Source: Methanobacteriota archaeon
GTDB lineage: Archaea; Methanobacteriota; Methanobacteria; Methanobacteriales; Methanobacteriaceae
Direction of reading: 5' to 3'
Assembly (NCBI GenBank): GCA_023440975.1
Contig: JAEZRD010000045.1
Coordinates: 1-64,000 of the forward strand
Length of the DNA: 64,000 nucleotides
Below are positions 55,089 through 63,356 of the stretch, piece after piece (the stretch's first letter is position 1; each line of letters starts with the position of its first letter). Below the pieces are notes generated by a model. It was not told the origin of the DNA. It made no database searches and saw nothing but the letters and a program-made list of their open reading frames with translations. Both the position numbers and the translations under genes were made by a program.

Positions 55089-55161
55089 GGGCTGGTAGCT
55101 CAGATGGTAGATCGTCGCCTCGGCATGGCGAAGGCCCCGGGTTCAAATCCCGGTCAGTCCA
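55089..55161 (+). tRNA. tRNA-Ala (anticodon GGC), with unusual features
   Basis: Acceptor GGGCTGG/TCAGTCC includes the G3-U70 pair that identifies alanine tRNA. The anticodon stem TCGCC/GGCGA is perfect around loop TCGGCAT, giving anticodon GGC. Two oddities: position 33 is C rather than the near-universal U, and the D stem GCTC/GATC has a C11-U24 mismatch. T arm CCGGG-TTCAAAT-CCCGG is intact. A shift of the loop to make a proline CGG anticodon breaks the stem, so alanine is the better reading. Confidence 0.82.
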
Positions 55162-55300
55162 TTTCATTTATAGAGGTTAATTATATTATTAACTAAAGAT
55201 TAAAGTATTTATAACTTTAATTTTTAAAATTCAAATAAATAATCTTTATAAAAAAATATATAAAAAAATTAAATGAATATTAGATTAAGTGTGATAAAAA

Positions 55301-56380
55301 ATGCCTTTTATAGCTCAAAATCATTTCCAATTTATTGTAGAAATAGCAGCAATAATATTCGCAAGTATGGTATTTATAATAAACTTAGTTCCATTATCAC
55401 TAAGTATTGTAACATTCTTGTCATTATTCTTGTCAATAGTATTTACTTTACTGTTTGCAGCAGATATTGGTTTATTGTTTCTATCGTTTGGTCAACATGA
55501 GTTTACACATACATTTGGACCAATAGCTTTATTAGCTATTATAACTGCTCTTGCATCACTTAAAGTAATGGAACGCTCTGGAGTAAATGTACATGGTCTT
55601 AAAAGACTTGTTTATTTATTACTTGTATTAATAACAATTTTTGGAGGATTAATGCACAGATCTTTCTTACTTTTATGGATTCTTGGTTTATTTATTGGAT
55701 ATTTCCTTATTTCAAAATCATTCCAAGAAAAATCATTTTTAACTATTAAGAGAGTTTTAATATTTTTAGGGCTTGGTGTAGCAGCCTTTGGTTTACTAGA
55801 ATTAATGGCTAAAGTTTCTGGAATGCAAGTTTTCAGCCCTATGCTGCGTATTAACCGTATTGAACAAAACAGTTTATCTAGTATTCAAATGGTAATACAT
55901 AATACTAAACTTATTGGACATGTACAAAACTCCTCATATTGGGGAACACAAGGTTTGGGATTTGCTGATGGTTATATAAGTTTACCAATGCAATTCATTT
56001 TATTGTTCGGATTACCATTCCCAATGTTTTTCGGAGTATTAGTATCCAAAAAAGATATAATTGATTATATGCTTCCAGGAACGTTTGGTTATGCTTATGA
56101 CTTTGGATACTTAGTACTGATTGCATTATTAGCCTTTGTTGTGATAACGCTTATAGTTGGTTTAGCAATCCTTAAAAAATACAGACAAAAGCGTGAGAGA
56201 AATAATAAAAAATATTTAGGTAAAGAAGTGCTTTTAATTGGTTCATTAACCGCTTTCATTACACAAGCTTTAATAGGATGTTTTATATTTAACAGAACTA
56301 TTAATGGTACTGCTTTGTTAACGTTTATTTTCTTAGGCTCTCTTGTATGGGGACATGTTGTAACTCTTAAGAGGAGTTAA
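55301..56380 (+). CDS. Unrecognised multi-pass membrane protein
   Basis: I do not recognise the family. The 359 residues have about nine or ten membrane helices: four in the first 110 residues, three around 125-185, an external loop of about 60 residues (FSPMLRINRIEQNSLSSIQM to YWGTQGLGFADG), then helices near 228-245, 265-290 and two at the end. A conserved-looking FGQHEFTHTFGP lies between helices 2 and 3, and a basic loop LKKYRQKRERNNKKY precedes the last pair. The layout recalls polysaccharide polymerases or flippases, but no motif proves it. GTGAT precedes the ATG; it stands alone after tRNA-Ala. Confidence 0.6.
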   Translation: MPFIAQNHFQFIVEIAAIIFASMVFIINLVPLSLSIVTFLSLFLSIVFTLLFAADIGLLFLSFGQHEFTHTFGPIALLAIITALASLKVMERSGVNVHGLKRLVYLLLVLITIFGGLMHRSFLLLWILGLFIGYFLISKSFQEKSFLTIKRVLIFLGLGVAAFGLLELMAKVSGMQVFSPMLRINRIEQNSLSSIQMVIHNTKLIGHVQNSSYWGTQGLGFADGYISLPMQFILLFGLPFPMFFGVLVSKKDIIDYMLPGTFGYAYDFGYLVLIALLAFVVITLIVGLAILKKYRQKRERNNKKYLGKEVLLIGSLTAFITQALIGCFIFNRTINGTALLTFIFLGSLVWGHVVTLKRS

Positions 56381-56406
56381 TACATAATCCCTCAATTTTT
56401 TTTTTC

Positions 56407-56426
56407 ATTGATTAATGCAAATCAAT
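56407..56426 (+). terminator. Weak hairpin after the membrane protein gene
   Basis: ATTGATT (56407-56413) and AATCAAT (56420-56426) pair around AATGCA, between a T run and an A run. It could terminate transcription, though an archaeal T-run alone would do. Confidence 0.35.
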
Positions 56427-56560
56427 AAAAAAATAATTAAAATACTTTTTTTACAAAAATTTTTAACTTTCTAAGATTTAATTACTTTTTTTAACAAATT
56501 ATTTATTATTCAAATATATACTATAATATAAATTGCTAAAAATTAAGAGGTAAAAAAATC

Positions 56561-57028
56561 ATGAAGAAAGCATTATTACTAATTGGATGTCCTGAAGCAC
56601 CTGCACAAACACCAATGACTATTTATACTGCATATAAATTACGTCAAATAGGTTATGATGTAACAATATCAAGTAACCCTGCAGCATCAAAACTTATTAA
56701 AGTATCTGATCCAGAAAAAAATTATATTCAAAAAATGGTGAATATAGATTCTTTCATAGATAACTTAGAAGAAAATGACTTCGATTTACTTGTAGGAATT
56801 ATTCATAAAGATGCAGCAGTATCATTTTTTGTAACATATTATCATCTTTTAAACACTAAATCAATGGCAATAATATTCCAAAGAGACCAAGATTTAGTTG
56901 ATGATTTTGTTGAACAAGTAAAAGAAAATACCGATGCAGAAATCATATCTGCAAAAGCTTATCATAATCCAACACCTGTCCGTGTTAAAGTAGATAAAGC
57001 TTTAAAACAATTAGAAGGAGAAGAATAA
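56561..57028 (+). CDS. DUF1890 family protein
   Basis: A 155-residue methanogen-specific protein of the DUF1890 family. The N-terminus KKALLLIGCPEAPAQTPMTIYTAYKLRQIGYDVTISSNPAA looks like a Rossmann-type nucleotide or cofactor fold. The middle has LLVGIIHKDAAVSFFVTYYHLL. Function unknown. It is separated by only two bases from the DUF1894 gene; the pairing is conserved in methanogens as far as I recall, suggesting a complex. AAGAGGTAA is the ribosome site. Confidence 0.82.
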   Translation: MKKALLLIGCPEAPAQTPMTIYTAYKLRQIGYDVTISSNPAASKLIKVSDPEKNYIQKMVNIDSFIDNLEENDFDLLVGIIHKDAAVSFFVTYYHLLNTKSMAIIFQRDQDLVDDFVEQVKENTDAEIISAKAYHNPTPVRVKVDKALKQLEGEE

Positions 57029-57030
57029 AA

Positions 57031-57336
57031 ATGTCATTTTGTTTAGATACTTATCTCCAACAATCTGAAGATTATGAAATTCTTTTAGCACAATCAACTT
57101 TCAAAAAAGCAAGAGAAATTATAAAAAAAAGAGCTAAAGAAGTTATTCATGTTAAACCTGGAGAAAAAATATTAGGTGTACGTATTATAGGAGTTCCTCC
57201 AGTGCCAATAGGAATTAATAAAGACAAAGGAACTATAATTCTCACTTACACTAAACCTTGTAATGGAACAGCTGCAATAGAATTACCAGTTTCAGAAGAA
57301 GATATTAAACAGATTAAAGCATTAAACATAGATTAA
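57031..57336 (+). CDS. DUF1894 family protein
   Basis: A 101-residue protein of the DUF1894 family, also found almost only in methanogens. It has an early FCLDTYLQQSEDYEILLAQ helix and a beta-rich second half, EKILGVRIIGVPPVPIGIN and GTIILTYTKPCNGTAAIELP. No known activity. Its ribosome site (GGAGAAG) lies inside the 3' end of the DUF1890 gene, so the two are coupled. The methionine synthase gene follows after 48 bases. Confidence 0.82.
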   Translation: MSFCLDTYLQQSEDYEILLAQSTFKKAREIIKKRAKEVIHVKPGEKILGVRIIGVPPVPIGINKDKGTIILTYTKPCNGTAAIELPVSEEDIKQIKALNID

Positions 57337-57384
57337 TAATCGAAAAAAAAACTTTTTTTTATTTTTTTATTTTTGAGGTATTTG

Positions 57385-58344
57385 ATGATAACAACAGTTG
57401 TGGGAAGTTTTCCTTTAGAAATAAAAGATCCTAAATCTAAAAAAGACAAATTTTTAAAAATATTTGGATCTTTTGACCCTTATAAAAATTTAATTGAAGA
57501 AATTGTTGAATTACAATTTAACTTAGGAATTGATATAGTTACTGAAGGGCAAGTTAGAGGAGATATGATTGAAATATTTGTTAAACATATTCCAGGATTT
57601 ACTTTTGAACATAATTCATCTATAATAAATGGAAAAATTTTACCCCCTAATCATGATATAACTGTAAATGATGTTAAAATTGCCCAACACAAGCTAAATG
57701 ATTTAATCAAAAAATCTAATCTTAATGATACTGAACTAAATAATAAAGGAGTAAAGGGAATAATAACTGGACCTTCAACAATCATACATAGTTCTAGATT
57801 AGAATCTTTTTATAAAGATAAAAATCATGCTATAATTGATTATGCATATGCAATTAAAAAAGAAATACTTACTTTAGAAAGAGAAGGATGTAAATACATT
57901 CAAATTGATGAACCATTTTTATCTACAGGTATGGTAGACTTAAATGTTGCAAAAGAGGCGATAAGTATACTAACAGAAGATGTTCAAATTCCAGTGTCTA
58001 TGCATGCTTGTGGAAATTTAAATCAGGTATTTAAAGAATTAACTAAATTTCCTGTGGACATTTTAGATTTTGAATTTGCAGGAAATTCAGATAATATACA
58101 TTTATTAGAGAAAAATAAAAATCTGTTAAAGGGTAAAAAATTAGGATTTGGTTGTTTGGACTCTGCATCTAAAAAACTGGATGATGAGGAAAAAACTAGA
58201 AACCTCATAAAAAAAGCAATAGAATTAATTGGTGAAGAAAACCTATTATTGGATCCGGATTGTGGATTAAAAAAAGTTCCCATAGATATGGCGACTAAAA
58301 AATTAAAATTAATGATTAAATTAAATAAAGAATTATCAAAATAA
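57385..58344 (+). CDS. metE: Archaeal methionine synthase (MetE-type core)
   Basis: Transfers a methyl group to homocysteine. Like MTH775 of Methanothermobacter it is the C-terminal catalytic domain of MetE alone and is thought to use methylcobalamin or a corrinoid protein as donor. Zinc ligands are visible as His207 and Cys209 (MHACGN), Glu230 (LDFEFAG) and Cys293 (DPDCGLKKV). The N-terminal TTVVGSFP is diagnostic. The ATG at 57385 is preferred to 57373 because GAGGT at 57375-57379 is its ribosome site, giving 319 residues. Confidence 0.9.
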   Translation: MITTVVGSFPLEIKDPKSKKDKFLKIFGSFDPYKNLIEEIVELQFNLGIDIVTEGQVRGDMIEIFVKHIPGFTFEHNSSIINGKILPPNHDITVNDVKIAQHKLNDLIKKSNLNDTELNNKGVKGIITGPSTIIHSSRLESFYKDKNHAIIDYAYAIKKEILTLEREGCKYIQIDEPFLSTGMVDLNVAKEAISILTEDVQIPVSMHACGNLNQVFKELTKFPVDILDFEFAGNSDNIHLLEKNKNLLKGKKLGFGCLDSASKKLDDEEKTRNLIKKAIELIGEENLLLDPDCGLKKVPIDMATKKLKLMIKLNKELSK

Positions 58345-58546
58345 ATTATTGTAATGATTTTGAAATTAGTTTAATTCTTTTAGAAATTGGAGAATTAAAA
58401 ATCAATAGAAAAATTTTTAATTTTTTTTTTATTTATAAAATATTATATAACTTAAAAAATCAATATATCAATATCTTAGTTTATTAATTAAATTATAAAA
58501 TTAATAGTATAATAAACTTTTATATAAAATAATTTGAGGTTAAAAA

Positions 58547-59509
58547 ATGGTAAGTGTAAACTTAGAAGCTAAAAAAACTGTAGATGTTATGATTGAAAAA
58601 GCTGATGAAATTAATATTTCAGTATCAAAACTTACAAATGGAGCAACTGTTCTTGATTGTGGAGTTAATGTAGATGGAAGCTTTAAAGCAGGAGAATTAT
58701 ACACAAAAGTATGTCTTGGAGGATTAGCTGACGTTGGAATAAGTATTCCTGGAGATTTGTCTGAAAAATTCGCTCTTCCTTCTGTTAAAATAAAAACTGA
58801 TTTCCCTTCAATATCTACTTTAGGTTCTCAGAAAGCAGGATGGTCTGTAAGTGTTGGAGATTTCTTTGCATTAGGTTCAGGACCAGCAAGAGCATTAGCA
58901 TTAAAACCTGGAGAAACTTACGAAGCAATAGATTACAAAGATGATGCAGATATAGCTATACTTGCTTTAGAATCAGATGTATTACCTGGTGAAGATGTAG
59001 CTGAAGAAATTGCTAAACAATCTGGTGTTGAAGTTGAAAATGTATTCTTACTTGTAGCTCCTACCTCTAGTCTTGTGGGATCTATTCAAATTGCTGGAAG
59101 AGTTGTAGAAAATGGTACTTACAAAATGATGGAATTTATCAATTTTGATGTTAAAAAAATTAAACATGCTGCTGGAATTGCACCAATAGCTCCTGTAGAT
59201 CCTGATGGTCTTAAGGCAATGGGAAAAACTAATGATGCAGTTTTATTTGGTGGAAGAACATATTACTATGTTGAATCTGAAGAAGGAGACGATATTGCAT
59301 CTGTAGCAGCACAAATACCATCATCTGCAGCAGATGGATATGGAAAACCATTCTTTGATGTATTCAAAGATGCAGGATTTGATTTCTATAAAATAGATAA
59401 GGGAATGTTTGCACCAGCTGAAGTAGTAATGAACGATTTAACAACAGGTAAATTATATAAAGAAGGATATGTAAACGTAGATTTACTTAAAAAATCTTTT
59501 GGATTATAA
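58547..59509 (+). CDS. mch: Methenyl-tetrahydromethanopterin cyclohydrolase
   Basis: Mch converts formyl-H4MPT to methenyl-H4MPT, the third step of CO2 reduction to methane. The 320 residues match the family throughout: VNLEAKKTVDVMIEKAD at the N-terminus, CLGGLADVGISIPG, FFALGSGPARALA, and NDAVLFGGRTYYYV near the C-terminus. A GAGGT ribosome site precedes the ATG. A TATA-like TTATATAAAAT lies too close to the start for a leadered transcript, so the true promoter is probably further upstream, near 58442. Confidence 0.97.
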   Translation: MVSVNLEAKKTVDVMIEKADEINISVSKLTNGATVLDCGVNVDGSFKAGELYTKVCLGGLADVGISIPGDLSEKFALPSVKIKTDFPSISTLGSQKAGWSVSVGDFFALGSGPARALALKPGETYEAIDYKDDADIAILALESDVLPGEDVAEEIAKQSGVEVENVFLLVAPTSSLVGSIQIAGRVVENGTYKMMEFINFDVKKIKHAAGIAPIAPVDPDGLKAMGKTNDAVLFGGRTYYYVESEEGDDIASVAAQIPSSAADGYGKPFFDVFKDAGFDFYKIDKGMFAPAEVVMNDLTTGKLYKEGYVNVDLLKKSFGL

Positions 59510-59552
59510 ATTCATTAAAAAGTTGCAACTTAATTTTAAGGAGGTAAAAAGC

Positions 59553-60092
59553 ATGAAAGTTACTGCAATAATTGCTAGTCCTAGAAATGGTGGAAATGGG
59601 GATATTTTAGTAGATGAAGCTATTAAAGGGGCTGAAGAAAACGGTGCAGAAGTCACTAAGTATTACATTGATGAACTTAATGTAGAACCTTGTCATGCAT
59701 GTGGACATTGTGGAGATGGAATTGATTGTAAAGTTCAAGATGATGGAGCAAAAATTATTGAAGAATTATTAGATACTGATGCTCTAATTTTCACTACACC
59801 AATTTATTATGGACAAATGTCTGCTCAAGGAAAAGCAATAACTGATAGATTTTACAGTGTAAGTCGAAATCCACAAAAAGAATTTAATGGTAAGGCATTT
59901 TTGATTTTTACACATGGTGCTCCGGATGGAGTTTATGATACATACATTGAGTTAACTAAAGCAGCACCTTTTGGACATACTGGATGGGATGTTGTTAAAA
60001 CTTTGGATGTTGGTGGAATTCAAGAAGCAGGTGAAGTTAATAACTTTGATGGAAAACTTAAAGAGGCTTATGAAATTGGAAAATCTTTATAG
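59553..60092 (+). CDS. Iron-sulfur flavoprotein/FMN reductase family
   Basis: A 179-residue flavodoxin-fold protein of the NADPH-dependent FMN reductase/iron-sulfur flavoprotein group. The FMN phosphate loop is IIASPRNGGNGDIL, and CHACGHCGDGIDC (about 47-59) gives the compact cysteine motif that binds a 4Fe-4S cluster in Methanosarcina Isf, though spacing is not identical. TPIYYGQMSAQGKAITDRFYS is the typical flavin loop. The open frame runs to 59499, but AAGGAGGT at 59539-59546 fixes the ATG at 59553. It follows mch by 43 bases. Confidence 0.85.
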   Translation: MKVTAIIASPRNGGNGDILVDEAIKGAEENGAEVTKYYIDELNVEPCHACGHCGDGIDCKVQDDGAKIIEELLDTDALIFTTPIYYGQMSAQGKAITDRFYSVSRNPQKEFNGKAFLIFTHGAPDGVYDTYIELTKAAPFGHTGWDVVKTLDVGGIQEAGEVNNFDGKLKEAYEIGKSL

Positions 60093-60108
60093 ATTTACTA
60101 TTTTTTAG

Positions 60109-60133
60109 AAAGGATATTCTTTTTAATCCTTTC
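60109..60133 (+). terminator. Hairpin terminator after the first flavoprotein
   Basis: GAAAGGAT (60109-60116) and ATCCTTTC (60126-60133) form a perfect 8-bp stem with a 9-base loop, followed by a run of T. It probably ends the transcript containing the flavoprotein and perhaps mch. Confidence 0.6.
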
Positions 60134-60387
60134 AAAACTTTTTTTTAAATTTTACATTCTTTTATTAGAAATCTTTTTTTAATAAATTACTAATACATAT
60201 TTTTAACAATATATATTTAATCAAATTTTATTTTTAATAAATGATATATGTATGGGAATACTATATTTTTATTATATCATTATAGTTATCAAAATAATAA
60301 CATAATGCTCATAGTAAATTAAATGAATTTGATTAATACTTAAAAATATTAGGCAAATATTTAATTTAATTAAAGTTGGTGACAAGT

Positions 60388-60927
60388 ATGAATATAGTTT
60401 CAATAATTGCAAGTCCAAGAAAAAATGGGAACACCGAAAAATTAGTAAATGAAATAAACCGGGGTATTCGAGAAAATCATTCAGAAATTACAGAATACTT
60501 CTTAAATGATTTAAATTTACAAGCATGTCAAGGATGCAGACGATGTGAAAAAGGATTAGAATGTAAAATCGAGGATGATACTGTAGAAATATTACAAACA
60601 CTTCAAAAAGCAGATTTAGTAATTTTTGGAAGTCCCATATATTTCAGTCAACTTTCAGCACAAGCAAAATTATTAATTGATCGGTTTTATAGTGTATTTA
60701 TTAATCCAGATAAAGAATTTAATGCAAAATTAATATTAATATTAACTCATGGTTTTCCACAAGGTACTTATGATGATTATTTAAATTATGCTGGAGAACG
60801 AACATTTGAACTTGCAGGATTTAATGTTATTGATAAAATGGTAGTTGGAGGTCTTCATAACTCTGGGGATATAAAAGAACATGAGGAAAAATTAAAAGAA
60901 GCTTATGAAATAGGTAAAAAATTATAA
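60388..60927 (+). CDS. Iron-sulfur flavoprotein, paralogue of the upstream gene
   Basis: A second 179-residue member of the same family. SIIASPRKNGNTEKLV is the FMN loop, CQGCRRCEKGLEC the cysteine motif, and SPIYFSQLSAQAKLLIDRFYSVF the flavin loop; both proteins end LKEAYEIGK. By eye, they share about 45% identity and identical length, so they arose by duplication. ATG 60388 is chosen because GGTGAC just upstream serves as the ribosome site. It has its own promoter after a 283-base spacer and leads into yjbQ 11 bases later. Confidence 0.85.
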   Translation: MNIVSIIASPRKNGNTEKLVNEINRGIRENHSEITEYFLNDLNLQACQGCRRCEKGLECKIEDDTVEILQTLQKADLVIFGSPIYFSQLSAQAKLLIDRFYSVFINPDKEFNAKLILILTHGFPQGTYDDYLNYAGERTFELAGFNVIDKMVVGGLHNSGDIKEHEEKLKEAYEIGKKL

Positions 60928-60938
60928 TATGGATTATT

Positions 60939-61352
60939 ATGAAATTTATAAAAAAAACAATAGAAATTAATACTAATTCTAGTTTACAAATCCTAGATAT
61001 TACAAATGAAATTCAAAATATACTAAAATTAAATAAGGTAAATAATGGAATTATAAATATTTTCACTAAACACTCAACATCTGCTATTGTAATTAATGAA
61101 AACGAACATGGTTTATTAAATGATTTTGAGAATTTACTTAAAACTTTAATCCCCCAAGTACAAAGTTATGAACATAATCGTATAGATAACAATGCAGATG
61201 CACACTTACGTAGTTTTTTCTTATCTTCTTCAGAAACAGTACCTATCTATAATGGAAAACTAGATTTAGGCACATGGCAATCAATATTTTTTGTAGAATT
61301 AGATGGTCCAAGAAATAATAGGAAAATAAACTTATCCATTTTAGTTGAATAA
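60939..61352 (+). CDS. YjbQ family protein (secondary thiamine-phosphate synthase type)
   Basis: A 137-residue protein of the UPF0047/YjbQ family. Conserved parts are INIFTKHSTSAIVINENEHGLLNDFENLL, with the invariant histidine of the active pocket, DNADAHLRSFFLSSSETVPI, and LDLGTWQSIFFVELDGPR. Some members show weak thiamine-phosphate synthase activity, but the physiological role is unsettled. The gene lies 11 bases after the flavoprotein paralogue and is probably cotranscribed. Confidence 0.92.
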   Translation: MKFIKKTIEINTNSSLQILDITNEIQNILKLNKVNNGIINIFTKHSTSAIVINENEHGLLNDFENLLKTLIPQVQSYEHNRIDNNADAHLRSFFLSSSETVPIYNGKLDLGTWQSIFFVELDGPRNNRKINLSILVE

Positions 61353-61423
61353 ATATTTTAGAAATTCTTAATTAATATAAAAAATACATTAGCATTAATG
61401 AAACTTATAAGGTTCTGATTGTA

Positions 61424-61837
61424 ATGGTTGATATAAATACTGAAAAATTAACAAATAAAATACAAGAATATCGTGATGATGGAAAAAGTTGTTCACAATC
61501 TGTTTTAACAGCGATATGCACAGAATTAGATTGCCAATTAAATGAAAATCAATTACTAGGATTAGGTAAAGGTTTTTCTGGAGGAATTGGTGGAACATTT
61601 GATGAAGGAACCTGTGGAGCATTAACAGGTGCAATAATTGCTGTGGGGTTATTATTACCTGATGAACCTCAGAAAAATGTTGCAATAAGTAAACAATTAC
61701 TAAAATTCTTCCAAGAAGAGTATGATACATTGCAATGTGGTAAATTAACAGATAATGGTAATGATAAAAGTATTTGCGATCCATGTTGTCAATTTGTTGG
61801 TGAAAAATTTTCAGAATTAGCAAAAGATTTATTATAA
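61424..61837 (+). CDS. C_GCAxxG_C_C family redox protein
   Basis: A 137-residue protein of the C_GCAxxG_C_C family, thought to be redox active and to bind a metal or cluster. Cysteines fall in the family order: GKSCSQSVL, FDEGTCGALTGAI, LQCGKLTDN and ICDPCCQFV. The glycine-rich GFSGGIGGTFDEG precedes the central motif. Function unknown. AAGGTT lies before the ATG. It sits among flavoprotein and Fe-S genes, which supports a redox role. Confidence 0.88.
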   Translation: MVDINTEKLTNKIQEYRDDGKSCSQSVLTAICTELDCQLNENQLLGLGKGFSGGIGGTFDEGTCGALTGAIIAVGLLLPDEPQKNVAISKQLLKFFQEEYDTLQCGKLTDNGNDKSICDPCCQFVGEKFSELAKDLL

Positions 61838-61886
61838 ATATAAAATTTTACAATTTATACATTTTTTATTTTTTATAGGAAGGATT

Positions 61887-62579
61887 ATGACTTTATCTAG
61901 TGATTTAAAGAAATACTTAATTTCTCAAGGTGCAACAGAAGTGGGATTTGCAAATCTTAAAAATATTGAAAATGTGCCTGAGGAAATGCCTAATGGAATA
62001 TCAATTATTGTCACATTGTCTAAAAAAGGAGTTAGAGCAATCAATACTAATGATAAAAAAGCTTATTTTAATACATATAATGAAACAAATGAAAAATTAG
62101 ATGATTTAGTTCTTAAAGGTGAAAAATTCCTTAAATCTAAGGGATTTAAAGCTTATGGCTTATCCAGGGACCGTGTGAAAGTTGATGAAAAAGATAAGTT
62201 AACATCAATTCCTCATAAAACGGTCGCTACATCTGCAGGTTTAGGGTGGATTGGTAAATGTGCACTTCTTGTAACAAATGATTATGGATCTGCAATCCGT
62301 TTAACTACAATATTAACTAATGCTCCGCTTGATTTTGGAAAACCCATGACATCTTCATTATGTGGGATGTGCTTGAAATGTAAAGATTCTTGTCCTGCAA
62401 ATGCAGTTAGTGGAATGTTATGGAGAAAAGGGCTAAATCGTAATGATTTTTTTGATTATAAAGCATGTGCAAAAACTGTTGTTAATATGTCAAAATATAA
62501 CTTTGATAGTTCGGAAATCAAGATTTGTGGTAAATGCATTTATGTTTGCCCCCATACTCAAAGATTTTTAAATGAATAA
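61887..62579 (+). CDS. Double 4Fe-4S cluster protein, epoxyqueuosine-reductase-like
   Basis: A 230-residue protein resembling COG1600/QueG. The N-terminal domain starts LISQGATEVGFANLKNI and has KTVATSAGLGWIGKCALLVTNDYGSAIRL, conserved in QueG. The C-terminal domain has CGMCLKCKDSCPANAV and, later, CAKT and CGKCIYVCPH, two 4Fe-4S clusters. Archaea do not make queuosine by this route, and the HEAT-repeat part of QueG is missing, so the substrate is likely different. GGAAGGA is the ribosome site. A paralogue follows directly. Confidence 0.82.
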   Translation: MTLSSDLKKYLISQGATEVGFANLKNIENVPEEMPNGISIIVTLSKKGVRAINTNDKKAYFNTYNETNEKLDDLVLKGEKFLKSKGFKAYGLSRDRVKVDEKDKLTSIPHKTVATSAGLGWIGKCALLVTNDYGSAIRLTTILTNAPLDFGKPMTSSLCGMCLKCKDSCPANAVSGMLWRKGLNRNDFFDYKACAKTVVNMSKYNFDSSEIKICGKCIYVCPHTQRFLNE

Positions 62580-62596
62580 AAATGGTGTTATAAAAA

Positions 62597-63295
62597 ATGA
62601 GTTTGACAACTGATTTAAAAAAAAGATTATTAATAAGTGGTGCAACTGAAGTTGGATTTGCAAGTCTTAAAGGTATAGAAGGTATGCCAGAGGGTATGCC
62701 AAATGCTATATCTATTATAATTAAGTTTCCTTCAGAAATAATTAAAACAATCGAAGATCACCCAACAAAAATTTACATTGATGTTCTATTAGATATCAAT
62801 GATATTTTAGATGAAGTAGTGATGGTTGGAGAAAATTATCTGAAAAAAAGAGGATATAAAGCTTATGGTCAAACAAAACCTCGTACACTAGTTAAAGATG
62901 GGAAACGTACTCAAATGCCTTATAAAACTGTTGCAACTCGTGCAGGTTTAGGGTGGATTGGTAAATGTGCACTTCTTGTCACACCAAAATATGGTTCTGC
63001 TGTAAGATTAGCAAGTATTTACACAGATGCTCCACTTGATGTAGGTCAACCTGTTACCTCCTCCTTTTGTGGAGAATGTGAAGAATGTGTTAAATATTGT
63101 CCTGCTAACGCTTGTACTGGAGTAGATTGGAACGAAAATATTGACCGTGATTTAATATATAATCAAAAAAAATGTGGAGATGAAGCATTAGCTTTATCTA
63201 TTGAATATACAAATGTAAATCATTATTACTGTGGAAAATGTATAATTGTATGTCCATTTACTAGAAAATATTTAGGATTACCACAATTATTATAA
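62597..63295 (+). CDS. Double 4Fe-4S cluster protein, tandem paralogue
   Basis: A 232-residue copy of the preceding gene, 17 bases downstream. The same landmarks recur: LISGATEVGFASLKGIEG, YKTVATRAGLGWIGKCALLV, CGECEECVKYCPANACTG and CGKCIIVCPFTRKYLG. Identity by eye is around 50% and highest in the core and cluster regions. All eight cluster cysteines appear to be kept, so both copies are probably functional. GGTGTT serves as ribosome site. The gene converges on pheT, 61 bases away. Confidence 0.82.
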   Translation: MSLTTDLKKRLLISGATEVGFASLKGIEGMPEGMPNAISIIIKFPSEIIKTIEDHPTKIYIDVLLDINDILDEVVMVGENYLKKRGYKAYGQTKPRTLVKDGKRTQMPYKTVATRAGLGWIGKCALLVTPKYGSAVRLASIYTDAPLDVGQPVTSSFCGECEECVKYCPANACTGVDWNENIDRDLIYNQKKCGDEALALSIEYTNVNHYYCGKCIIVCPFTRKYLGLPQLL

Positions 63296-63356
63296 AATTA
63301 ATTATTTTTAAAAATAAAGATAGAAAAAAGTTAAAAAATTAATTTCAACTTTTAAG

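Noticed and set aside
55273..55500. 75-residue ORF overlapping the start of the unknown membrane protein gene
   Set aside because: Out of frame with the membrane gene, which has a better ribosome site and a coherent helix pattern.
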